Source: Bacillota bacterium (GTDB lineage: Bacteria > Bacillota > Clostridia > Peptostreptococcales > Anaerovoracaceae). From it: 11,150 nt of DNA. The notes under the pieces were generated by a model. That model searched no databases, was not told the origin of the DNA, and saw only the letters and a list, made by a program, of their open reading frames with translations. The stretch lies in contig JAEELK010000047.1 of assembly GCA_016282655.1 (NCBI GenBank), positions 1 through 11,150 of the forward strand, given 5' to 3'. Below, piece by piece: positions 6,797 to 11,150 of this stretch. The first letter of the stretch is position 1. Each line of letters opens with the position of its first letter. A program made the position numbers and the translations under genes.

Positions 6797-7549
6797 CTAG
6801 GAATCCCTTTCCTGATAGCTCTCTTCCCGGTCGTCCGTGCGGAAGAGCCACCAGACCGGGCTCGCCGCGAAGCGCAGCCCCATCTTGCGCTGCAGCGCTT
6901 CCGAGGCTTCGTTTCCGAAGATGACGTTGCCGTAGGGCGTCCAGCCCCATTCGCGCTGGATGCGGAAGAGATAAGTCTCTAAGGCGCTGCCGATGCCGCG
7001 GCGCCGGTAGGCCGGCAGCACCTCCAGCATGCCGGTGCTGCCCTCCGAATGGATGCCCATGAAGCCGGCCAGCTCGCCGTCCGCGAAGGCGCCGAAGAGC
7101 ATGCCGGCGTTGATGCGCTCCCGGACGTACTCGATCCGGCCGTAGTAGTGAGAAGCCGCCAGCGCCGCGTGGCAGGGCTGCAGCGGCCGGAATTCCAGGC
7201 CCTCCGGCAGCGGCCGGTCCGCGTCCTCGTACAGGCACTGGTAGCACTTGTTCTCGCCGTCCAGGCGGAAACGCTCTTTTGTGATCTCCGCCGCGAAGTC
7301 CTGGTGTACGGTGAAGAGAAGGTAGGGCTCGTCCTCCCGGACCAGATCCAGGAGTTCGGACGCGCGCTCCGGCGTGTCGGCGGAAAGCTGATAGGTGGCG
7401 CCGCCGTCCACGGTGGGGACCCGCAGCAGGACGCCGCTCGGCGATGCCGCGAGCAGCTCCGCGCTCCCCCTGCGCAGCGCTTCCAGCATATCGATGTTCA
7501 GCAGGCGGTCCCGCAGCAGATACTGCTTTGCAACTTTGTTCTTATCCAT
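6797..7549 (-). CDS. GNAT-family N-acetyltransferase
   Basis: A 250-residue protein. The C-terminal half (about residue 115 on) shows the acetyl-CoA-binding GNAT motif A, LEVLPAYRRRGIGSALETYL, with the Q/R-x-x-G-x-G/A loop as RRRGIG. It is preceded by GELAGFMGIHSEGSTGM and followed by GNEASEALQRKMGLRF, as usual for the fold. The N-terminal half is less conserved and may set substrate choice. The substrate is unknown. The start ATG at 7547-7549 has no ribosome site. A TATAGT -10 box sits 6 bases upstream, suggesting a leaderless message. It ends in TAG 16 bases before the prepilin-peptidase-like gene and is divergent from the selenoprotein array. Confidence 0.85.
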   Translation of the reverse strand: MDKNKVAKQYLLRDRLLNIDMLEALRRGSAELLAASPSGVLLRVPTVDGGATYQLSADTPERASELLDLVREDEPYLLFTVHQDFAAEITKERFRLDGENKCYQCLYEDADRPLPEGLEFRPLQPCHAALAASHYYGRIEYVRERINAGMLFGAFADGELAGFMGIHSEGSTGMLEVLPAYRRRGIGSALETYLFRIQREWGWTPYGNVIFGNEASEALQRKMGLRFAASPVWWLFRTDDREESYQERDS

Positions 7550-7555
7550 AGGAAA

Positions 7556-7584
7556 ACTATACCACAGATCCCGCCGTCTGTGCA
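7556..7584 (-). promoter_or_regulatory. Promoter of the GNAT gene, implying a leaderless mRNA
   Basis: On the minus strand, TGCACA (7579-7584, four of six matches to the -35 consensus) and TATAGT (7556-7561, five of six matches) are 17 bases apart. Only six bases separate the -10 box from the A of the start codon, so the predicted transcript starts at or next to the ATG. Confidence 0.55.
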
Positions 7585-7599
7585 GGAAAAATTTTCCTG
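7583..7599. promoter_or_regulatory. 17-bp perfect palindrome between divergent promoters (possible operator)
   Basis: CAGGAAAA-A-TTTTCCTG is perfectly symmetrical about base 7591. It overlaps the -35 of the GNAT promoter by two bases and ends about 30 bases upstream of the -35 of the array promoter. A dimeric repressor or activator site is plausible. A weak hairpin followed by TTTT is the alternative. Confidence 0.4.
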
Positions 7600-7629
7600 T
7601 TTTGACGCTCCGCGCCGCTGAAAAAATGC

Positions 7630-7658
7630 TTGATAGAAAAAAAGTATGGTGATATAAT
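7630..7658 (+). promoter_or_regulatory. Strong sigma-A-type promoter of the paralog/selenoprotein array
   Basis: TTGATA (7630-7635), a spacer of exactly 17 bases with an A run, and the consensus TATAAT (7653-7658) preceded by TGA, an extended -10. The predicted start is near 7665, giving a leader of about 47 bases before the first array gene. It is the best-matched promoter in the window, and I see no comparable one further into the array. Confidence 0.85.
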
Positions 7659-7670
7659 GAATTCGGGAAA

Positions 7671-7685
7671 TAGGAATCATTATCA
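7671..7685. promoter_or_regulatory. Possible Fur-family half-site just downstream of the promoter
   Basis: Compared with the 7-1-7 Fur/Zur/PerR-type box TGATAAT-n-ATTATCA, the right half ATTATCA (7679-7685) is perfect. The left half (7671-7677, TAGGAAT) matches four of seven. The site would cover the first bases of the transcript. This is a pattern match only. Confidence 0.25.
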
Positions 7686-7711
7686 CTTTTGACTGATACC
7701 GGGTACGGACG

Positions 7712-8056
7712 ATGAAATTAGATACGCTGAAGCAGGAAGACATCAAGATCGAATACACCCAGCGCTTTACGGACTACGTCCGGAAAAAGGGGATCAAAAA
7801 CATCTCGATCCGCGGTGTAGAGCGCGGTTCCGAGATGGAATGCAAGGTCCTGGAAGTCCATGCGCTGAAAGAAAAGGAGATCCCGGTCTTCGAGAATTCC
7901 AAGTACTTCCGCTTTACGGACGGCCCCTGCCGCGTCTTCCTGAGTCCCGACCTGATCTTAACGGCAGAGGCGATCACGCTGGATGTCCGCCGCCTGTTGG
8001 GCGTCATTCCGGATCTGAAAGCGATCGGTCTCGAAGTGCCGAACATCTTCTACTGA
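7712..8056 (+). CDS. Array paralog 1: small CC/Se-family-like protein without the Sec/Cys pair
   Basis: A 114-residue protein, the most diverged member of the six-gene array. It keeps the scaffold: an N-terminal strand and helix (KIEYTQRFTDYVRKKGIK), then SKYFRFTDGPCRVFLSPDL (compare SKYHRFSDGPYRLFVSLEL in the fifth gene), then TLDVRRLLGVIPDLKAIGL near the C-terminus. Where the last two genes have the Sec/Cys pair it reads RGVERGSEMECKVLEV, with a lone cysteine and no vicinal pair. It has about ten extra N-terminal residues relative to its paralogs and no Gly-rich tail. The ATG at 7712 has only a weak ribosome site, and no better start exists at the position where the paralogs begin. It is the first gene after the strong promoter at 7630-7658. 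No function is known to me. Confidence 0.8.
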   Translation: MKLDTLKQEDIKIEYTQRFTDYVRKKGIKNISIRGVERGSEMECKVLEVHALKEKEIPVFENSKYFRFTDGPCRVFLSPDLILTAEAITLDVRRLLGVIPDLKAIGLEVPNIFY

Positions 8057-8103
8057 TCCATGCGGCTGCTTGCGCAGAGCTCCCGCAGTGAAAGGAAGCC
8101 TCC

Positions 8104-8514
8104 GTGCAGCCCCTGAACGTCAAAGTCCGTTTTTCCGAACGCCTGAAAGCGTATATGCACAAAAAGGGCTTCTTCGATCTGGCGGCAGGCACCGTCTTCA
8201 TCCCCATAATGGGCGGCGTGGAGATCCTGGTGAAGCCGCTCATGAAGCCGGAAGAAATTGCGAGATACGAAGCCTCCCGCTACGTCCCTTACCACGAGGA
8301 AGAGTTCCGCCTTTTCGTCAGTCAGGAACTGACACCGGTGCGAAAAGTGGTCACCGTCGACATGAAGCGCTTTTTGGGCATGCCGGACTTCCGGGTGAGC
8401 GGCCTGGCCGTCGTCGACGAGGACGACGGCTCCGGCGGAGGCGGCGGAGGACACAAAGAAAAAGCAAAGACGCGCCGTGAGTCCGCGGCGTCGCCGCTCC
8501 CAGAGGGCATATAA
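8104..8514 (+). CDS. Array paralog 2: scaffold protein with poly-Gly/HKEK tail, no Sec or Cys
   Basis: A 136-residue protein that starts at GTG, with AAAGGAA (8091-8097) 6 bases upstream. It follows the array pattern: NVKVRFSERLKAYMHKKG, then SRYVPYHEEEFRLFVSQEL, then VTVDMKRFLGMPDFRVSGLAVV. In place of the Sec/Cys pair it has AGTVFIPIMGGVEILVKPL. The protein has no cysteine at all, so it cannot do thiol or selenol chemistry. After the core (about residue 105) comes an acidic DEDDGS, six glycines, HKEK, a basic segment and a PLPEGI end. The frame shows even GC-rich codon use like its neighbours. Likely cotranscribed with the genes on both sides. A structural or substrate-binding partner of the selenoproteins is one possible role, but that is inference. 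Confidence 0.85.
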   Translation: MQPLNVKVRFSERLKAYMHKKGFFDLAAGTVFIPIMGGVEILVKPLMKPEEIARYEASRYVPYHEEEFRLFVSQELTPVRKVVTVDMKRFLGMPDFRVSGLAVVDEDDGSGGGGGGHKEKAKTRRESAASPLPEGI

Positions 8515-8527
8515 AAGGGCATATAAA
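8504..8527 (+). repeat. Perfect 12-bp tandem duplication at the paralog 2/paralog 3 junction
   Basis: AGGGCATATAAA occurs twice in a row (8504-8515 and 8516-8527). The first copy holds the last codons and TAA stop of paralog 2. The second copy lies in the gap and runs directly into the ribosome site of paralog 3. It looks like a recent slippage duplication that lengthened the spacer. Confidence 0.8.
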
Positions 8528-8542
8528 GGAAGGAGTCCGAAC

Positions 8543-8959
8543 TTGCCGGCAGCTCTGAACGTAAAAGTCAAGTTCTCCGATCGGGTGAAAGCCTATATGG
8601 AGCGCAAACATTTCACGGATTTTGCCGTAGGACTGTTTACGCTGCTCATCATGACCAGCGATGATCTTACCGTCAAAGCGCTCATCCGCAAGGAAGACGT
8701 GTCCCGCTACGAATCCTCCAAATACGATTGTTATTATGAAGGCGATTACCGCCTTTTCGTCAGTCAGGATCTCACGCCGGTGCGCAGCGTGATCACCGTG
8801 GACATGAAGCGCTTTTTGGGCGTGCCGGAGTTCACGGTCAACGGGCTGGCAGTCGTCTTCAAGGACGACGGCTCCGGCGGCGGAGGCGGCGGCGGCCACA
8901 AAGAAAAGGCCCGCCGCAAGCCGAAGGGCGCGACAGCGCCGGTCCCGGAAGGCATCTAG
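8543..8959 (+). CDS. Array paralog 3: scaffold protein with poly-Gly/HKEK tail, no Sec/Cys pair
   Basis: A 138-residue protein. I place the start at the TTG 8543-8545 because AAGGAAGGAG (8526-8535) lies 7 bases upstream and the protein then begins like its paralogs (PAALNVKVKFSDRVKAYMER). A longer in-frame GTG at 8477 would overlap paralog 2 and has no ribosome site. The core continues SKYDCYYEGDYRLFVSQDL and VITVDMKRFLGVPEFTVNGL. The segment aligned with the Sec/Cys pair reads GLFTLLIMTSDDLTVKALI, with no cysteine or selenocysteine. The only cysteine lies in the SKYDCYY segment. The tail is DDGS, seven glycines, HKEKARRK, and a PVPEGI end nearly identical in form to paralog 2. Paralogs 2 and 3 are each other's closest match, which suggests a recent duplication. 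Confidence 0.85.
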   Translation: MPAALNVKVKFSDRVKAYMERKHFTDFAVGLFTLLIMTSDDLTVKALIRKEDVSRYESSKYDCYYEGDYRLFVSQDLTPVRSVITVDMKRFLGVPEFTVNGLAVVFKDDGSGGGGGGGHKEKARRKPKGATAPVPEGI

Positions 8960-8978
8960 CGCGAGAAAGGAGTTCCCC

Positions 8979-9392
8979 ATGCTTCCGCTGGCAGCAAAAG
9001 TGCAGTTCAGTGAAAAACTGAAAGCCTATATGGATAAAAAAGACATCCACGACATGGTGACCAGCGTCTATCCCATGGAGCGCGCGAACAGCGGCGCGGA
9101 GATCTGGACCCGCCCGCTCATCAAGGAAAAAGAGATCGAACGCTACGAAAGATCCAAGTATCAGCGCTTTCTGGACGGCGAGTACCGGCTCTTCGTCAGC
9201 CTGGACCTCGTTCCGGTGGACAAGATCATCAAGGTCGATCTGCGCAGGTTCCTGGGCGCGCCGGACTTCAAGGTGGACGGCCTGGCGCTCATCTTTTCCG
9301 CCGGCGGCGGAGGAGGCGGCGGCGGCGGCCACAAGGAGAAGGTACACAGGCAGCGTCAGGGCGCTGCAGATCCTCTGAGGCAGGGCGTCTGA
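8979..9392 (+). CDS. Array paralog 4: close relative of the selenoproteins with Ala-Asn replacing the pair
   Basis: A 137-residue protein with ATG start and AAAGGAG (8966-8972) 6 bases upstream. The core is very like the fifth gene: VQFSEKLKAYMDKKDIHDMVTSVYPMER, then SKYQRFLDGEYRLFVSLDL, then DLRRFLGAPDFKVDGL. At the key site it reads ER-A36-N37-SGAE where the fifth gene reads ER-U31-C32-GSAE. The Sec/Cys pair has thus been replaced by Ala-Asn (codons GCG AAC) with little other change. The protein has no cysteine. The tail has nine glycines followed by HKEKVHRQRQ and ends ADPLRQGV. It ends in TGA at 9390-9392, read here as a normal stop. It is an apparent redox-dead version of the neighbouring selenoprotein. 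Confidence 0.87.
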   Translation: MLPLAAKVQFSEKLKAYMDKKDIHDMVTSVYPMERANSGAEIWTRPLIKEKEIERYERSKYQRFLDGEYRLFVSLDLVPVDKIIKVDLRRFLGAPDFKVDGLALIFSAGGGGGGGGGHKEKVHRQRQGAADPLRQGV

Positions 9393-9406
9393 TCAGAGAG
9401 AAAGAT

Positions 9407-9430
9407 CCGGCAGAGAGAGATCCCTGCCGG
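9407..9430 (+). other. Intergenic hairpin before the first selenoprotein gene
   Basis: CCGGCAG (9407-9413) pairs perfectly with CTGCCGG (9424-9430) around a 10-base loop. It lies in the largest gap of the array (85 bases), between the Sec-less and Sec-containing genes, and is not followed by a T run. It may be an mRNA-processing or stability element; function unknown. Confidence 0.45.
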
Positions 9431-9477
9431 CGGCAGATCGTTAACCCTCTGTTTTGACGGTGAAAGGAGGAGAGAGG

Positions 9478-9873
9478 ATGAAAGTGGTCTTTTCCGAAAA
9501 ACTGAAGGACTACATGGAGCGCAAGGGCATCCGCGATCTCGTGACCTGCGTCTATTCCAGCGAGCGTTGATGCGGCAGCGCGGAAGTGTTGACGCGTGTC
9601 GTCAAGAAGAATGAGATCGAAAAATACGAAAAGTCCAAATACCATCGCTTTAGCGACGGTCCCTACCGTCTCTTCGTGAGCCTGGAGCTCGAGGCGGAGT
9701 CTGAGGTCGTGCACGTGGAGATGAAGAGGTTCCTGGGCGCGCCGGACTTCAAGGTCTTCGGGCTGATCCCGGCCGTGTTCTCGCGCGGCATGGACGCCGG
9801 CCCCGGCGGCGGGCTCGGCGCCCGCGCGAACGAGGCGGAGCGCCCCGTTGGAGCGCCCGTCGCGGAAGTCTGA
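9478..9873 (+). CDS. Array paralog 5: selenoprotein with vicinal Sec31-Cys32 (CC/Se-motif-like), TGA at 9568-9570 read as Sec
   Basis: A 131-residue protein, with ATG start and a very strong ribosome site AAAGGAGG (9463-9470) 7 bases upstream. The frame is open except for one TGA at codon 31 and continues with full paralog similarity after it. It begins KVVFSEKLKDYMERKG, then SSER-U31-C32-GSAEVLTR, SKYHRFSDGPYRLFVSLEL and EMKRFLGAPDFKVFGL. The TGA stands between Arg30 and Cys32, precisely where paralog 4 has Ala36-Asn37, and a stem-loop starts two bases after it. Together this argues for selenocysteine rather than a broken gene. Cys24 is a third possible thiol. The tail is Gly-rich but lacks HKEK. 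I recall a CC/Se motif (seleno)protein family of this kind, and the U-C-G-S site recalls the first conserved Cys of IscA/HesB proteins. Biochemical role unknown; a redox or metal/Fe-S role is inference. Confidence 0.85.
9572..9602 (+). promoter_or_regulatory. Candidate bacterial SECIS element for the Sec31 codon of paralog 5
   Basis: Directly after the TGA, 9572-9577 pair with 9597-9602 and 9579-9582 with 9593-9596, with G9578 bulged. This gives a 10-bp stem with two G-U pairs. The 10-base apical loop is GAAGUGUUGA with a leading G, as bacterial SECIS loops need. The loop begins 15 bases after the first base of the UGA, at the short edge of the usual range. The fold is by eye, not computed. 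Confidence 0.6.
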
Positions 9874-9932
9874 TCATGCTGGCATAAGTTCGTTGTCTAA
9901 TATGTTGTAAGGGAAGAAGAGGAGATGATATC

Positions 9933-10388
9933 ATGCAGGTCACGATGAGCGATAAGCTGAAGAACTACATGACGAAAAAGAAGATGAAAGGCATCAGCGT
10001 CAGCCTTCAGGCGGTGCGCTGCTGATCGGGCGCGCCCGCGGAGGTGTTGGCGAGTTTCGTCACGAAGGAAGAAGAGTTACAGGAACTGGAAGGCTCCAAG
10101 TGGGCCAAATTCACGGTCGACGGCTTCAGGGTATTCCTGAACCCGGCGCTGCACGTGGACAAGGATACCGTCGCGCTCGACATGCGCTACATCCTGTTCG
10201 TCGCGGACATCATCGTAAAAGGCCTCAGCGTGCAGAGCATGTTCTCCATGCCGACCTACTATAAGAAGGACGGCAACGACATGACCGGTCAGAAGGTGGA
10301 TCCCGTCGGCATGGAAGGCATCGCCGGCCAGATCGAAGAGAAGGTCTTCGCAAGCCCGGCGGACCCTGCGGCGACCGCTGCGGAATAA
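9933..10388 (+). CDS. Array paralog 6: selenoprotein with vicinal Cys30-Sec31 (CC/Se-motif-like), TGA at 10023-10025 read as Sec
   Basis: A 151-residue protein with ATG start and GAGGAG (9919-9924) 8 bases upstream. It opens VTMSDKLKNYMTKKKMKGI, like its paralogs. It meets one TGA at codon 31, immediately after the TGC of Cys30, and continues S-G-A-P-A-EVLASFVTKEEEL, SKWAKFTVDGFRVFLNPAL and VALDMRYILFVADIIVKGL. The site is thus R29-C30-U31-S-G, the reverse order of the U-C pair in paralog 5, and closer to the C-S-G of IscA/HesB proteins. The C-terminal 35 residues are unlike the other paralogs: no poly-Gly and no HKEK, but a Met/Lys-rich then acidic segment ending AATAAE. It is the last gene of the array, and a strong terminator starts 17 bases past its TAA. 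The exact catalytic or metal-binding role is unknown. Confidence 0.85.
10029..10061 (+). promoter_or_regulatory. Candidate bacterial SECIS element for the Sec31 codon of paralog 6
   Basis: Downstream of the TGA, 10037-10039 pair with 10050-10052, C10036 with G10054, and 10029-10032 with 10058-10061. Two mismatches lie between. The loop GGAGGUGUUG (10040-10049) closely matches the loop of the paralog 5 candidate, starts with GG, and begins 17 bases after the UGA. Part of the likeness is explained by the shared Ala-Glu-Val-Leu codons. The lower stem is weaker than in paralog 5. Confidence 0.5.
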
Positions 10389-10404
10389 TAGTCTAAGAGA
10401 GCTG

Positions 10405-10440
10405 AAAAAAGGCTGAAGGGAAGATCCCTTCAGCCTTTTT
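10405..10440. terminator. Bidirectional intrinsic terminator between the array and the TrpB-like gene
   Basis: GGCTGAAGGGA (10411-10421) pairs perfectly with 10425-10435 around a 3-base loop. The stem is flanked by six A (10405-10410) and five T (10436-10440). It can end the array transcript on the plus strand and the convergent TrpB-like transcript on the minus strand. Confidence 0.92.
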
Positions 10441-10463
10441 CTTGTTTCCTGTTCCGGACGCCC

Positions 10464-10488
10464 CCGCGCGTCCGCGAAAGCGGCGCGG
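10464..10488. other. GC-rich hairpin with GAAA tetraloop in the convergent intergenic region
   Basis: CCGCG (10464-10468) pairs with CGCGG (10484-10488), and CCGC (10472-10475) with GCGG (10480-10483), around GAAA with a 3-base bulge. It lies in the 3' region of the minus-strand TrpB-like gene ahead of the shared terminator and may stabilise that message. Confidence 0.4.
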
Positions 10489-10507
10489 CGGCGTTCCCGC
10501 ATGCGGG

Positions 10508-11150
10508 CTAATCCACCTTCGGCAGTCTCGCGCGGAACTGCGCAAGCTCTTCGTCCGTGGGGATGTAGTCGTCCATCTGGCCGTTGTGGAACTTCTCATA
10601 GGCGACCATGTCGAAGTAACCGGTGCCGGTGAGGCCGAAGACGATGGTCTTCTCTTCGCCGGTCTCCTTGCATTTCAGCGCCTCGTCCAGCGCCACGCGG
10701 ATGGCGTGAGCGCTCTCCGGCGCGGGCAGGATGCCTTCCACGCGGGCAAAGGCCTCGGCGGCTTCGAAGACGTCGGTCTGGATGACGCTTCTGGCTTCCA
10801 TCAGCCCCTGGTGATAGAGCTCGGAAAGGGTGGAGCTCATGCCGTGGTAACGCAGACCGCCGGCGTGGTTGGCGGAGGGGATGAAGTCGCTGCCGAGCGT
10901 ATACATCTTGGCCAGCGGGCAGACCATGCCCGTGTCGCAGAAGTCGTAGGCGTAGACGCCGCGGGTGAAGCTGGGGCAGGAGGCGGGCTCGACCGCGATG
11001 ATCCGGTAATCCGCTTCGCCGCGCAGCTTCTCGCCCATGAAGGGGGCGATGAGGCCGCCCAGGTTGGAGCCGCCGCCGGCGCAGCCGATGATCATGTCCG
11101 GCTTGATGCCGTACTTGTCCAGCGCGGCCTTGGTCTCCAGGCCGATGACG
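10508..11150 (-). CDS. TrpB2-type tryptophan synthase beta-like PLP enzyme, C-terminal part (cut by window edge)
   Basis: The minus strand is open from the window edge (first full codon at 11149) to TAG at 10508-10510, giving the last 213 residues. It shows the PLP phosphate-binding glycine loop GCAGGGSNLGGL, then AVEPASCPSFTRGVYAYDFCDTGM and LGSDFIPSANHAGGLRYHGM. This is the arrangement of the TrpB2 (TrpB-like) subgroup rather than classical TrpB1. ILPAPESAHAI and GLTGTGYFDM complete the C-terminal part with the usual substrate and cofactor contacts. The family makes tryptophan from indole and serine or acts as a TrpA-independent relative, and is often found without trpA. The catalytic lysine lies outside the window. 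It is convergent with the array and shares the terminator at 10405-10440. Confidence 0.88.
   Translation of the reverse strand, partial: VIGLETKAALDKYGIKPDMIIGCAGGGSNLGGLIAPFMGEKLRGEADYRIIAVEPASCPSFTRGVYAYDFCDTGMVCPLAKMYTLGSDFIPSANHAGGLRYHGMSSTLSELYHQGLMEARSVIQTDVFEAAEAFARVEGILPAPESAHAIRVALDEALKCKETGEEKTIVFGLTGTGYFDMVAYEKFHNGQMDDYIPTDEELAQFRARLPKVD

Noticed and set aside
8044..9347. Minus-strand frames opposite the array
   Set aside because: They show no ribosome sites or family motifs and mirror the plus-strand paralogs.
9390..9392. The TGA ending paralog 4 as another Sec codon
   Set aside because: It comes after the Gly-rich tail at the position where the paralogs also end and has no Cys neighbour. 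TGA also ends the first paralog and the prepilin peptidase gene as an ordinary stop.
9568..9570. The TGA as a nonsense mutation that makes paralog 5 a pseudogene
   Set aside because: Frame, codon use and paralog similarity continue unbroken, the ribosome site is excellent, the TGA adjoins a Cys codon, a stem-loop follows, and the next gene has the same feature at the same codon.
9586..9873. A short gene starting at the TTG near 9586
   Set aside because: It would lack the N-terminal helix shared by all paralogs and has no ribosome site, whereas the ATG at 9478 has AAAGGAGG.
10044..10388. A short gene starting at the TTG at 10044
   Set aside because: Same reason: the ATG at 9933 with GAGGAG gives the shared N-terminus, with one TGA read as Sec.
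8104..10388. The repeated genes as a CRISPR or simple DNA repeat array
   Set aside because: The similarity is at protein level with diverged DNA. There are no short identical repeats with spacers.

Overview
The window looks like the chromosome of a GC-rich member of the Bacillota, most likely a Clostridia-type anaerobe. The grounds are purine-rich AGGAGG-type ribosome binding sites, TTG and GTG starts, sigma-A-type promoters, the gene families seen, and apparent selenocysteine coding. The species cannot be named from this sequence.

Left part (1-5858): a membrane acyltransferase-like gene, cut by the window edge, lies on the minus strand behind tRNA-Glu(CUC) and its terminator. tRNA-Glu and gltX (glutamyl-tRNA synthetase) are divergent, with back-to-back promoters in a short shared intergenic region. 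gltX is followed closely by typA/bipA, a small membrane-anchored protein with an MltG/YceG-like C-terminal region, and a class II fructose-bisphosphate aldolase.

Middle (5859-7711): downstream of the aldolase is a 149-base element closed by a perfect 23-bp inverted repeat. A strong plus-strand terminator follows, lying inside the 3' end of a minus-strand prepilin-peptidase-like gene. That gene follows a GNAT acetyltransferase gene that appears to be leaderless. A 162-bp divergent promoter region separates the GNAT gene from the next block.

Right part (7712-10388): this is the unusual region. Six consecutive small genes on the plus strand encode paralogous proteins of about 114-151 residues. 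They are read from one strong promoter and closed by one strong terminator. The last two each carry one in-frame TGA at codon 31, next to a cysteine codon and followed by a stem-loop. I read both as selenoproteins with a vicinal Sec-Cys pair, in the order U-C in one and C-U in the other. The four upstream paralogs keep the scaffold but lack the pair, and three of them carry a poly-glycine/HKEK tail. The scaffold resembles what I recall as the CC/Se motif (seleno)protein family, and perhaps distantly IscA/HesB proteins. A tandem array mixing selenoproteins with redox-site-less paralogs is the best candidate here for an undescribed system.

Right edge (10508-11150): the C-terminal part of a TrpB2-type tryptophan synthase beta-like PLP enzyme, convergent with the array and sharing its terminator.
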